Positions 1-6,472 are shown, counted from the first letter of the stretch. The stretch is 9,328 bases of DNA from Pseudomonadota bacterium (GCA_016522385.1 JAEKFU010000669.1:1-9328); one strand, 5' to 3'. Notes: generated by a model not told the origin, from the letters alone. Program-made: numbers and translations.

Positions 1-179
1 GCATCGGTCATTGCCAGACGTTTCATCAGGACTGGGCTGACGTCCGCTACGGGCGCATTCCATAGATTTTCGGTCGGGCCGGCATCACGCTCAACCTGCT
101 CACTCAGAAAGTCAATGACGGCAATGAAGATCTAGGAGCTTGTCGTCTCAATCGTCGTCGGAACTAGTGTTGTACCCCC
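1..179. other. Left edge, no gene assigned; possible gene remnant
   Basis: No complete gene is visible here. On the minus strand a frame is open from 132 to the left edge (about 44 codons). It starts directly after an in-frame TAG and has no good start codon, and about 60% of its third positions are G or C. The same stretch is also open in plus frame 1, and plus frame 3 is broken by a single TAG near position 63. Competing open frames make coding uncertain. It may be the worn end of a gene that continues outside the window. I recognise no family in any of these translations. Confidence 0.3.
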
Positions 180-423
180 TGTCACAGGTGTCACAATGTC
201 ACAAGTGCTCATGAAAATCCCCGTTTTCTGCGGTTTTTTCCTCGCTTGGTTGTGACAGCTGAGCTTTTGAGGTGTCACAACTGGTCTTGCCGATTGTGAC
301 TTTGTGACACCTGTGACAGCCCAAGTTCTAGAGATGTCACAATTGGATCGTCTGTAACGCTTTGATATTTATGTGTTTTATTACTGATTGTGACATTGTG
401 ACAGCTGTTTGGTGTTTGTGACC
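180..423. repeat. Array of twelve TGTGACA-like heptamers (iteron-like)
   Basis: The heptamer TGTGACA or its complement TGTCACA recurs through this stretch. TGTCACA occurs at 180, 189, 197, 273 and 335. TGTGACA occurs at 251, 303, 312, 389 and 397, with one-base variants at 295 (TGTGACT) and 417 (TGTGACC). Within clusters the copies are in direct orientation at 8- or 9-bp spacing (180/189/197, 295/303/312, 389/397), and successive clusters switch orientation. The copies from 273 onward lie inside the 3' part of the minus-strand frame 275-619, so they also dictate its Val-Thr/Ser-rich tail. Clustered short direct repeats at nearly constant spacing are typical of replication-initiator or repressor binding arrays (iterons). 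From memory, similar GTCACA runs occur at the ends of replication-gene modules of alphaproteobacterial prophages and integrative elements. The function is inferred; the repeat itself is directly visible. Confidence 0.8.
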
Positions 424-619
424 TGGCACAGTACTGTCCGCGGCCTTCCTTGTCGATTTCACCGGCTTGCCACATGCGCACACGCAGTTGATGTACTGCA
501 TCATGGGAATAACCGCACAGGTCTGAGATCTCTCTAAGGCCTAGCGGCTCGGATGCCTCTGACAGTGCGTTGAGTATTGCTTCGCGTTCATCAGAACCAT
601 AACCGCGATCATTCGCCAA
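275..619 (-). pseudogene. Winged-helix domain fragment, probably a truncated replication-module gene
   Basis: The frame gives at most 114 residues from a TTG codon (617-619). No ribosome binding site is visible, and no ATG or GTG lies between it and the upstream in-frame TGA at 656-658. Residues ~9-65 look like a winged helix-turn-helix: a first helix (about 10-21, DEREAILNAL), then a GLREISDL...HDAVHQLRVRM helix-turn-helix, then a short wing ending in GRGQY. This layout resembles the C-terminal winged helix found at the end of phage or integrative-element primase/helicase proteins, which is a family impression and not a search result. Residues ~66-114 are low-complexity, Val/Thr/Ser/Gln-rich, and are read through the TGTGACA repeats. 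The poor start and missing N-terminal domains suggest a leftover 3' end of a larger gene rather than a functional protein. A small free-standing DNA-binding protein acting on the overlapping repeats is the alternative. Confidence 0.4.
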
Positions 620-1309
620 GCATCGATGAGTCAGTAGTCCACGGCGAATGGCATATCAGCTGCAGCCGTAGGTTTCAGATTGGAAGATTAAGAAGTTTTG
701 AAACGGAGCAGCAGCAATGCCGGATGTGAGCAACATCAAACCACTCAGAAGTTTCTGGGTAAAGCTCCGCCAATCCTAAAAAAACCGAGACCCCGCAACA
801 GGTGGAGTTTGTCGCAGGGCCTCGTTGTCGATAGCCAGCGTGGTGGGATATTCTTGAGGGGATCCGCTGGCTGCCACAAGATTAACACAAAGTTAACAAG
901 ATTGGGAGTCCGACATTGATGGGATGTTATTGCCATTCCGTAATCGTCACTGGCGCCCATACAATTAGAAATGTTTCCTAAGAAATTGGGACCCTCGGTC
1001 TTCCGTCTGCGACAGGCACCCCTAGCTATCCCTAAGACACCGTCGACAAGTGGAGAGGTTCATGGCCTGCGTCCGTTGCAGCTAAGCCGGCCCAGTCTAG
1101 TTGCGTCACACTGAACTGCCGAATTCACCCGAATTCAAAGGATACTGTTCGGCTCAACAAGCATCCGCACACTATCTAGCACGTTGAGATTAAATGGTTT
1201 TATCTGTTTAAATCGAAGGCAACATGGGCGGAGCGCTATCGAGGCGGCGACAATGATCTAGCGCCAAACCATTTTGGTTCAGTGTGTAATCGGTCGCCCA
1301 AGTAACCGT
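620..1309. other. 690-bp gene-free stretch
   Basis: Both strands have short open frames only (about 70 codons, mutually overlapping at 698-960), with no ribosome binding sites and no recognisable domain. Visible structure is limited to an inverted repeat at 833-872, an AT-rich TTAAC/GTTAA hairpin near 884-898, a tandem GAATTCA pair at 1121-1127 and 1131-1137, an AT-rich segment around 1188-1217, and a 13-bp palindrome (AACCA-TTT-TGGTT, 1267-1279). The last lies about 30 bases downstream of the ABC operon stop codon and could help end that transcript, though it has no U-tract. I see no tRNA and no transposase. The segment could be decayed DNA between an old mobile-element edge and the transporter operon. 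Confidence 0.5.
833..872. repeat. 8-bp perfect inverted repeat with 24-nt spacer
   Basis: AGCCAGCG at 833-840 is exactly complementary to CGCTGGCT at 865-872, with a 24-nt spacer. No U-run follows on either strand, so it is not an obvious intrinsic terminator. It may be a protein-binding site, a small RNA stem, or chance. Confidence 0.35.
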
Positions 1310-2062
1310 TCAACGCTTGGCTGCGTAATAGGCTACGCGACGTTCGAGATAGGCAAGGAACTCAGAAATCGCGAAGGCGAGAGCGAAGAGAACGATCAAG
1401 ACCGCCCAAAAGTGTGCCATCAGGAAATTTGCCGAGTAAAGCTCGAATAGTGCCCCAAAGCCGACGATGGAGATCAAGAGCTGGCCAATGATGACGCCCT
1501 TCACCGCGCGAATAACGCCAATCCGGACGCCGCCGAGAATTTCAGGCAGGGCCGCCCAAAAATAAACCTTTACGAAAGCGTCAATTGGCGAGGCACCGAA
1601 TGAGTGCGCCATCTCTACCAGGGACCGGTTGATCTGCATGACCCCTGCACGGGAGTTTAGGATTATGATCCAAATTGCGAAGAGCGTCGTGGTGATGATG
1701 ATCGCTTTCATGCCGAAACCGAACAGGACCATCAAGACCGGCACCAGCGCTGTCAGGGGCGCGCTGAGGAAAATGTTGACCCAGGGCAGTAGAAGCTCGT
1801 CCAAGAGACGGTTCTTCCCCATCAGGATGCCGACCGGAACGCCAATCACAATCGCCGAGATCACTCCCATGGTGAACGCATACGCTGTTTCCGAGAGGGC
1901 TTTTTGGAAGGCCGGCGTGCCGATGACAGAATACAGCGTTTGAAAAACTTCAGACAAAGGAGGGATGAAGAAGGTCACACCCAGGCGCCCCACAACCTCC
2001 CAGACAAGGCCCCAAAGGATCAGCGACGACATGCCTGGAAGCTGATAGCCGAAAAGCTTCAT
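1310..2062 (-). CDS. NitT/TauT-family ABC transporter permease (permease B)
   Basis: This is an inner-membrane channel subunit of an ABC importer (BPD_transp_1 family, TauC/SsuC/NrtB type). The chosen ATG (2060-2062) gives 250 residues, normal for the family. It follows the ATPase stop codon by 8 bases; a TTG further upstream (2099-2101) would overlap the ATPase by 31 bases and is less likely. About six hydrophobic segments are visible. The cytoplasmic EAA loop that docks on the ATPase is clear at residues ~150-173 (EMAHSFGAS...ALPEI). The protein ends in a basic tail (RRVAYYAAKR). It is the last gene of the operon and is translationally close to the ATPase. Its sequence differs clearly from permease A, so the two probably form a heterodimer. 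Substrate specificity cannot be read from the permease. Confidence 0.9.
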   Translation of the reverse strand: MKLFGYQLPGMSSLILWGLVWEVVGRLGVTFFIPPLSEVFQTLYSVIGTPAFQKALSETAYAFTMGVISAIVIGVPVGILMGKNRLLDELLLPWVNIFLSAPLTALVPVLMVLFGFGMKAIIITTTLFAIWIIILNSRAGVMQINRSLVEMAHSFGASPIDAFVKVYFWAALPEILGGVRIGVIRAVKGVIIGQLLISIVGFGALFELYSANFLMAHFWAVLIVLFALAFAISEFLAYLERRVAYYAAKR

Positions 2063-2070
2063 CTCAATGC

Positions 2071-2877
2071 CTACTCCACATAGCTGCGCAGGGAGGCCCA
2101 AATCCTGTCGACGATATCGAGATATTCCGGATCGCGGCGGATATTGTCTGTGCCCTTGTTCCGGAAACCGGTCGGCTTGATGACTTCGGACACGCGGCTC
2201 GGGCGGGGAAGCAAGATGGCGATCTGGTCCGATACATAGACGGCTTCTTCGATCGAATGGGTTACGAATATGAAGGTCTTGCTCTCGTGCTGGACCAGCG
2301 AGAGCAGGTCTTCTTGAAACTTGCGCCGAGTTTGCTCATCGACCGCCGAAAACGGCTCGTCCATCAAGAGAACCTGCGCATCGACCGACAGCGCCCGCGC
2401 CAAACCTACTCTCTGGCGCATGCCCCCCGACAATTCGTGCGGATAACTGTTTTCGAACCCGCCTAGCCCCACATTGTGAATATACTTTTGGGCAATCTCT
2501 TCGCGTTCCGATCTGGCGACGCCGCGCAGCTCCAGACCAAATGCAACATTGCGGATTACATTTGCCCAGGGCAGCAGCGCAAAGTCCTGAAACACGAAGG
2601 CGCGATCCGGACCCGGTCCGGTAACCGTCTGGCCATTGACCTCCACCTCACCACTAGTGGGCGCAAGAAGACCGCCGATAATCTTCAAAAGCGTAGTCTT
2701 TCCGCATCCCGAAGGCCCCAGCAAGGATGTGAGTTGGCCGCGCGGAAAGTCCAGCGACAAGTCCTTCAGGGCCTCGACGTCGCCATAGGTCTTGGAAACA
2801 TTGCGGGCCGTTACCGCATTGTCCACTTCTGGCTGATCGTCTCGCCCATGCGCGTCCCTAATCTGAGACATAACCAC
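2071..2877 (-). CDS. NitT/TauT-family ABC transporter ATP-binding protein
   Basis: This is the cytoplasmic ATPase that powers the importer (SsuB/TauB/NrtD type, 268 residues). All ABC motifs are intact: Walker A GPSGCGKTT (54-62), Q-loop Q97 in VFQDFALLPW, signature LSGGMRQR (149-156), Walker B VLLMDEP (169-175), D-loop SAVD (177-180) and switch histidine H207 in VTHSIEEA. The DEQTRRKFQ segment after the D-loop is typical of this subfamily. I chose the GTG start at 2875-2877 because AAAGGA lies 7 bases upstream of it. The in-frame ATG two codons later would sit about 13 bases from that site. With the GTG start the gene overlaps the end of permease A by 20 bases, implying translational coupling. 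There is no C-terminal regulatory domain beyond the usual short tail. Confidence 0.93.
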   Translation of the reverse strand: MVMSQIRDAHGRDDQPEVDNAVTARNVSKTYGDVEALKDLSLDFPRGQLTSLLGPSGCGKTTLLKIIGGLLAPTSGEVEVNGQTVTGPGPDRAFVFQDFALLPWANVIRNVAFGLELRGVARSEREEIAQKYIHNVGLGGFENSYPHELSGGMRQRVGLARALSVDAQVLLMDEPFSAVDEQTRRKFQEDLLSLVQHESKTFIFVTHSIEEAVYVSDQIAILLPRPSRVSEVIKPTGFRNKGTDNIRRDPEYLDIVDRIWASLRSYVE

Positions 2878-3619
2878 GGTTGTGTCCTTTGAATAAGAGC
2901 AGTTCGACCCTCTCCAGCAAGTTCAAAAAGAGAACCGCCAGCAGGATGATCGAGAAGATGGCGGCGTACATGCTCGGGTAATCCGCGATCGAGCGGCTGT
3001 AGGTGATGATGTCGCCGACACCCGTCGGTGTGATCTTAAGTTCTGCAAGAATGGCCCCAATGAAACCGGCCGAAATACCCAGCCTCAGTCCTGCAAAGAT
3101 GATGGGTGACGCCGCTGGGATGATGATTTTCAAAATGATGTCACGCTCGCTACCGAGGAAAGCACGTCCCATCTCCTTAATTGTGGAGGGCGTATTGCGA
3201 ACGGCACCACTCGTGTTCAGAACGATGACGGGCATTGCCATGATGCAGACCACAAAGACCTTGGATGTCAGGCCAATGCCGTACGCCATGACAAGCAGCG
3301 GAATCAGCGCGGCAAGGGGCGCCGACTGCATCACCACGAAGATTGGCGAAAAAAGCCAGTCGAATTTCGAACTTAGCCCGATCCAAAGACCTAAACCAAT
3401 TCCCAGTACTGCGGAAATGACGATGCCGACCACAAGCGGTTTCAACGTCTCGGCATAAGCGGTGAATATGGTGCCGTCCAAAGTCAGCTTCACCAAGGCC
3501 CACATGGATTCCAGAAAGGTCGGAAAAGCATAGCTCACCGGTATGCGGCCGGCAATTTCCCAAGCGCCGAAAACGATCACAGCTGACAGAAGCTTCAGCA
3601 AAAGAGAGCGGCCGGGCAT
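2858..3619 (-). CDS. NitT/TauT-family ABC transporter permease (permease A)
   Basis: This is the first of two integral-membrane permease subunits in the operon (BPD_transp_1 family). The ATG at 3617-3619 gives 253 residues. A GTG at 3632-3634 would add five residues (MEQRD). Neither has a strong ribosome binding site, so the start is uncertain by 15 bases. Six or so hydrophobic stretches are visible. An EAA loop (EMGRAFLGSERDI...IIPAAS) lies near residues 149-171. The C-terminus (HNRGYVSD) is encoded in sequence overlapping the ATPase start. It has the same fold and size as permease B but only scattered identity, which argues for an old duplication and a heterodimeric channel. Translation starts shortly after the terminator-like hairpin that follows the binding-protein gene. 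Confidence 0.9.
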   Translation of the reverse strand: MPGRSLLLKLLSAVIVFGAWEIAGRIPVSYAFPTFLESMWALVKLTLDGTIFTAYAETLKPLVVGIVISAVLGIGLGLWIGLSSKFDWLFSPIFVVMQSAPLAALIPLLVMAYGIGLTSKVFVVCIMAMPVIVLNTSGAVRNTPSTIKEMGRAFLGSERDIILKIIIPAASPIIFAGLRLGISAGFIGAILAELKITPTGVGDIITYSRSIADYPSMYAAIFSIILLAVLFLNLLERVELLLFKGHNRGYVSD

Positions 3620-3645
3620 ATCTCGTTGTTCCACACTTCGGCGAC

Positions 3646-3688
3646 AAAAACGGCAGTCACCCAGCCGGTTCCCGGGCAGGTGACCGCC
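3646..3688 (-). terminator. Intra-operon hairpin with U-tract (terminator or attenuator)
   Basis: Read on the minus strand, GGCGGTCACC (3688-3679) pairs with GGTGACTGCC (3661-3652): ten pairs including one G-U. The 17-nt loop can itself form a small GCC/GGC stem. A run of five U residues (3650-3646) begins one base after the stem. This is a standard rho-independent terminator shape. It lies just after the substrate-binding-protein stop codon and just before permease A. In binding-protein-dependent importers such hairpins usually end part of the transcripts or stabilise the upstream mRNA, so that the periplasmic protein is made in excess of the membrane parts. Confidence 0.7.
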
Positions 3689-3697
3689 ATGACCGGA

Positions 3698-4672
3698 TTA
3701 TTGTGTCGCAGTGTCCAAAGGCTTGAGATACCAGAAGTCTTCGATCTTTAACGCCGAGGGATCACCGGTGAGCTGTCCTGCAGCCGAATACCATTCCATG
3801 TCCGCCTGCGCCGCTTTGCGGCCACCACCATTTGGATCGTAAAGCCCGCCTTCGACCGCCGCTAAGTAGAAACCATCGAGGCTGTCCAGTATTTCCTTCG
3901 GAAGCTGGCCGATCGGGCCATCCGGATCTGTCTCTTTTCTGATGATTGTCGGATCCTTAGCCATATCGCGATAGACGCTTAAAAGCGCCTTGACGAAGAT
4001 GCCAATGTCTCCTTCGTTGGCCTTGATCCAGTCGAGGTTTGCAAACAGGGCCTCATCGCTAGCGTCGACCTCAAACATCGGCAAAACGTTGAACTTGTCG
4101 CCTTGCTGTTTGACCAGTTTGTTCTTGTTCGAAAGATCTACGATCGTCGCATCGGTTTGCCCTGCAATCAGAGCAACAATTCGGTTCGCTGATCCCGGCA
4201 CATAGGACCGCTTACCGAATTTGATCCCCAGCTTGCCTTCGATCACGTTGGCAATCGAGTCGGTGCCACCACCACGCGAGTGGAGCATGATCGGCTCGCC
4301 ATCGAGATCCTCGAGCTTGCTGTATTTCTTAGACGTGACCGGAAAGAATTTCAGCTTCGACAGCTGAAAAATGATGCGGATCGGGGCCTTTGATTTCTGC
4401 ATCGCCGCGTAGGGCGTGCCGAACCCGATATCCATCTGACCGCTCAGAACCGCCTGAATGGCCAACTCCTCGTCTGAGAACGCAGTCCACTCATATTCAA
4501 GTCCCATTGCCTTGGCACGGTCCAATGCCACAAAGAACGCCGCAAGCTCGTCCGATGGCGTTTCGGCCAATGCGATTCGGATCTTGTCCGCCTGCGCACC
4601 GGTAACCGTCAGTCCACCGATAAGCAAGATCGCAGCAAGAAACGTTGTCATTCTACGCAGCAACTTTTTCAT
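3698..4672 (-). CDS. NitT/TauT-family ABC transporter periplasmic substrate-binding protein
   Basis: This is the secreted receptor of the importer (NMT1/THI5-like or SsuA/TauA type), 324 residues. The ATG at 4670-4672 is preceded by a near-perfect GGGAGGAG four bases upstream. It begins a classical Sec signal peptide: MKKLLRR, a hydrophobic core, then AQA with cleavage predicted after residue 28. A longer reading up to 4765 lacks these signs and is rejected. The mature protein starts DKIRIALAE. It continues with family-typical elements: GQMDIGFGTPYAAMQ near 78-92, a hinge-region HSRGGGTDS near 131-139, and GQTDATIVDLSNKN near 171-184, the second-lobe region that usually contacts ligand. There is no lipobox cysteine, so it should be a soluble periplasmic protein. 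The ligand is unknown. Neighbouring hydrolases suggest an aromatic-derived or dicarboxylic acid, which is an inference from context only. Confidence 0.9.
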   Translation of the reverse strand: MKKLLRRMTTFLAAILLIGGLTVTGAQADKIRIALAETPSDELAAFFVALDRAKAMGLEYEWTAFSDEELAIQAVLSGQMDIGFGTPYAAMQKSKAPIRIIFQLSKLKFFPVTSKKYSKLEDLDGEPIMLHSRGGGTDSIANVIEGKLGIKFGKRSYVPGSANRIVALIAGQTDATIVDLSNKNKLVKQQGDKFNVLPMFEVDASDEALFANLDWIKANEGDIGIFVKALLSVYRDMAKDPTIIRKETDPDGPIGQLPKEILDSLDGFYLAAVEGGLYDPNGGGRKAAQADMEWYSAAGQLTGDPSALKIEDFWYLKPLDTATQ

Positions 4673-4761
4673 GTTTCTCCTCCCTGAGAAATGGTGTCTT
4701 GGTTTGCGCTCCACGGTGTCGCGTGGCTGCACTAATGGTGCCTTCTTGAACCTGCGTGAAC

Positions 4762-5466
4762 TCAAACCTCCTCGAAAAGACGTGCAGACACAGAGTGAAT
4801 GTGCTGGTGCATTGCCTCTTGCGCAGCAGCCGGGTCGCGCGCTTCGATCGCCGCAGCAATCCGGTCATGCTCGACAAAGCTAGTATGCTCCTGCGGAGGA
4901 CGCTCGGACATGCGCACGACGCTGCCCCAGGCCACAGCCCTTCGAACCTGATTGAGTTGATCAAAGAGCGCCAGAAGCAGGATATTGTCCGATGCCTCGG
5001 CGATCGACCGGTGAAAGAGATCATCGTGTGTTTCATAATCAGCCCAGTTAGGTGCAACCGCGGCACGATCCTTGGCCAGTTTCAGACGAATGATTGCTTC
5101 TCCCGAGGCATTCATGGCGGCTTCGCGCGCAAGTGCCGGTTCGATACAGAGTCGGGCCCGCATCATCCGCACAGGTGTCAATTGCCGACTCAGCTCCGCG
5201 AGGCTTCCGGCTCCGACCGCACCGCCATGGGCCGCGACAAATGTCCCCTTGCCGACATGACGCCAGATTGCGCCCTCCCTTTCAAGGGCGTCCAAGGCCC
5301 TGCGAAGCGTCGTGCGGCTCATTCCCAGACGGTCGATGAGCTCCCGCTCCGGCGGCAGCCGGTCGCCCGGCACATAAGCGCCAGCCTCGATGAGTGCTCT
5401 CACCCGTGCAATGGCGTCTTCCCGTTCTGAAGGTTCCGGCTTTGTCAGCACAAGCTTGATCTGCAA
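4762..5466 (-). CDS. GntR-family transcriptional regulator, FadR/FCD subfamily
   Basis: This is a cytoplasmic ligand-responsive regulator of up to 234 residues. The N-terminal winged helix spans about 15-77, with the GntR signature PGDRLPPERELIDRLGMSRT and GKGTFV wing. The C-terminal all-helical FCD domain spans about 95-232. Likely metal-binding residues of the FCD pocket are D148 and H152 (DDLFH), H200 (VEHD) and H222. FCD regulators typically bind organic acids, matching the nearby hydrolases. The start is uncertain: TTG at 5464-5466 (used here) or GTG at 5449-5451, neither with a clear Shine-Dalgarno; there is no upstream ATG. The gene heads the minus-strand unit, with 89 bases to the binding-protein start, so it is probably co-transcribed with the importer. 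A palindromic site lies directly upstream of the TTG, pointing to autoregulation. Confidence 0.92.
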   Translation of the reverse strand: MQIKLVLTKPEPSEREDAIARVRALIEAGAYVPGDRLPPERELIDRLGMSRTTLRRALDALEREGAIWRHVGKGTFVAAHGGAVGAGSLAELSRQLTPVRMMRARLCIEPALAREAAMNASGEAIIRLKLAKDRAAVAPNWADYETHDDLFHRSIAEASDNILLLALFDQLNQVRRAVAWGSVVRMSERPPQEHTSFVEHDRIAAAIEARDPAAAQEAMHQHIHSVSARLFEEV

Positions 5467-5482
5467 AATTGGTTGACCAAAT
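5467..5482. promoter_or_regulatory. Putative GntR/FCD operator
   Basis: AATTGGTTGACCAAAT contains the perfect arms TTGGT and ACCAA around a 2-bp centre (5469-5480). This closely resembles the known PdhR/LldR-type operator AATTGGTNNNACCAATT, but with a 2-bp instead of 3-bp centre. It sits at the expected transcription start of the regulator operon, downstream of the -10 element at 5490-5495, where bound protein would block transcription. A matching half site (ATTGGTTG) occurs at 5541-5548, just upstream of the -35 of the divergent hydrolase promoter. Confidence 0.55.
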
Positions 5483-5489
5483 CGACAAG

Positions 5490-5518
5490 ATGATACGGTT
5501 TTCTCGCTTCCTCAACAA
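5490..5518 (-). promoter_or_regulatory. Sigma70-like promoter for the regulator-transporter operon
   Basis: On the minus strand TTGTTG (5518-5513) and TATCAT (5495-5490) are separated by 17 bases. The -10 matches the consensus at five of six positions, the -35 at three. Transcription would begin near 5483, at the edge of the palindromic operator, leaving a leader of about 17 bases before the TTG start. This is a consensus match only. Confidence 0.4.
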
Positions 5519-5551
5519 CAAAAAGTTACGCTGACCGCACATTGGTTGCGA

Positions 5552-5580
5552 TTGATCTGGCTGGCGCTCCGGTTTATGAG
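5552..5580 (+). promoter_or_regulatory. Sigma70-like promoter for the FAH-family hydrolase
   Basis: TTGATC (5552-5557) and TATGAG (5575-5580) have 17-bp spacing and four of six consensus matches each. Transcription would start about 25 bases upstream of the hydrolase ATG, leaving room for its strong ribosome binding site. The half operator ATTGGTTG at 5541-5548 lies directly upstream. Confidence 0.35.
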
Positions 5581-5612
5581 ACATGGCAACTGTTAGGACA
5601 ATGGAGGTAGGA

Positions 5613-6299
5613 ATGTCGGACTTCGTCATTGAAGCGCCAGCGGTCGTCGCACTCTCCGTCGCCGGAACCGACGCGGTTTTCCCGGTGCGGCGGGTTTATT
5701 GTATTGGCCGCAACTATGCGGCCCATGCCGTCGAAATGGGTGGCGATCCGAAACGCGAACCGCCGTTCTTCTTCCAGAAGAACCCCAACAATCTGGACCC
5801 CTCCGGCGAATTTCCCTACCCGCCCCATTCCTCAAACGTGCATCATGAGGTGGAAATGGCGGTGGCGTTAAAGGCCGGCGGCACAGACATCCCGGTCGAC
5901 CAGGCACTCGCCCATGTTTTCGGCTACGCCGTGGCAGTCGACATGACGCGCCGCGACCTTCAGGGCGAGGCGAAAAGAACGGGCCGCCCCTGGGAGATCG
6001 GAAAGGCGTTCGAACGCTCTGCTCCGGTAGGGCCGATCCAACCGGTCTCCGAAATAGGCCACCCTGACTGCGGCCGGATCGAATTGAAGGTCAACGGCGA
6101 GTTGCGCCAGGAAGGCGACCTGAACCAGATGATCTGGAAGGTGCCCGAGATGATCTCTCACCTCTCCGAGTATTTCGAGCTTGCACCGGGCGACGTCATC
6201 TTGTCAGGCACGCCAGCCGGGGTGGGCCCTGTCGTGAAGGGCGACAGCATGGAGGCCAGGATCGAGGGCCTCGGCAGTATGATTGTCAACATCGTTTGA
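5613..6299 (+). CDS. Fumarylacetoacetate hydrolase-family protein, fumarylpyruvate hydrolase-like
   Basis: This is a cytoplasmic metal-dependent hydrolase of 228 residues, the length usual for bacterial fumarylpyruvate hydrolases, which cleave fumarylpyruvate to fumarate and pyruvate in gentisate breakdown. The ATG at 5613-5615 is preceded by GGAGG at 5-base spacing; upstream in-frame ATGs at 5583 and 5601 lack such a site. Visible family motifs are RRVYCIGRNYAAHAVEMG (26-43), PPFFFQKNPNN (50-60), the metal-site acids E79 and E81 in HHEVEMAVAL, D110 in VAVDMTRRDLQ, K131 in GKAFERSAPVGP, and SGTPAGVGPV (198-207). All catalytic elements appear intact. Related family members act on other acylpyruvates or 2-oxo-hept-3-ene-dioates, so the exact substrate is not fixed. 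It is divergent from the regulator-transporter unit, which suggests it handles the imported compound's catabolite. No ring-cleavage dioxygenase is in the window. Confidence 0.9.
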   Translation: MSDFVIEAPAVVALSVAGTDAVFPVRRVYCIGRNYAAHAVEMGGDPKREPPFFFQKNPNNLDPSGEFPYPPHSSNVHHEVEMAVALKAGGTDIPVDQALAHVFGYAVAVDMTRRDLQGEAKRTGRPWEIGKAFERSAPVGPIQPVSEIGHPDCGRIELKVNGELRQEGDLNQMIWKVPEMISHLSEYFELAPGDVILSGTPAGVGPVVKGDSMEARIEGLGSMIVNIV

Positions 6300-6440
6300 A
6301 ACCGCGTGGGGATGCGCATTCGATTTTTCGCTTCGGTGTTGCGTGATCAATGGGAAACGGTCTTTGCGAACATAGCGGCACTTTCCTGATGTCGTAGAGC
6401 ACCGCCCTTTGGCCACCAACGGACATGTTTGGCGCTTACG

Positions 6441-6472
6441 ATGGCCACAGGATTTCCCGGCCATGGTATAGT
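6441..6472 (+). promoter_or_regulatory. Extended -10 promoter candidate with overlapping hairpin
   Basis: An extended -10 element, TG-G-TATAGT, lies at 6464-6472, about 48 bases upstream of the dienelactone-hydrolase ATG. No good -35 is visible. ATGGCC (6441-6446) and GGCCAT (6459-6464) form a perfect 6-bp inverted repeat immediately upstream, overlapping the extended -10, and could be a regulator site. This would give the gene its own transcript despite the 220-base gap after the FAH-family gene. Confidence 0.35.

Noticed and set aside
180..423. CRP/FNR-type binding sites (TGTGA-N6-TCACA)
   Set aside because: The heptamers are close together but no pair has the inward-facing arrangement with six bases between arms; clusters are direct repeats.
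180..423. CRISPR array
   Set aside because: The repeat unit is only 7 bp and spacing is 1-2 bp within clusters; there are no spacers of 25-40 bp.
745..960. Short overlapping frames on both strands as small genes
   Set aside because: No ribosome binding site, atypical composition, no domain, and they overlap each other.
1267..1279. Palindrome after the ABC operon as an intrinsic terminator
   Set aside because: The stem is only five base pairs with two A-T/T-A pairs at its base, and no U-tract follows on the minus strand.
3177..3647. Frames of 130-220 codons antisense to or overlapping the ABC and regulator genes (for example 3177-3647 and 4756-5430)
   Set aside because: They are shadows of well-supported genes with complete family motifs, and their translations are low in hydrophobic or domain structure.
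4711..4726. CCACG/CGTGG hairpin between regulator and binding-protein genes as a terminator
   Set aside because: Five base pairs, no U-tract; more likely incidental, and the genes appear to form one unit.
4673..4765. N-terminal extension of the substrate-binding protein by 31 residues
   Set aside because: The downstream ATG has a near-perfect ribosome binding site and starts a typical signal peptide; the extension would run into the regulator's stop codon.
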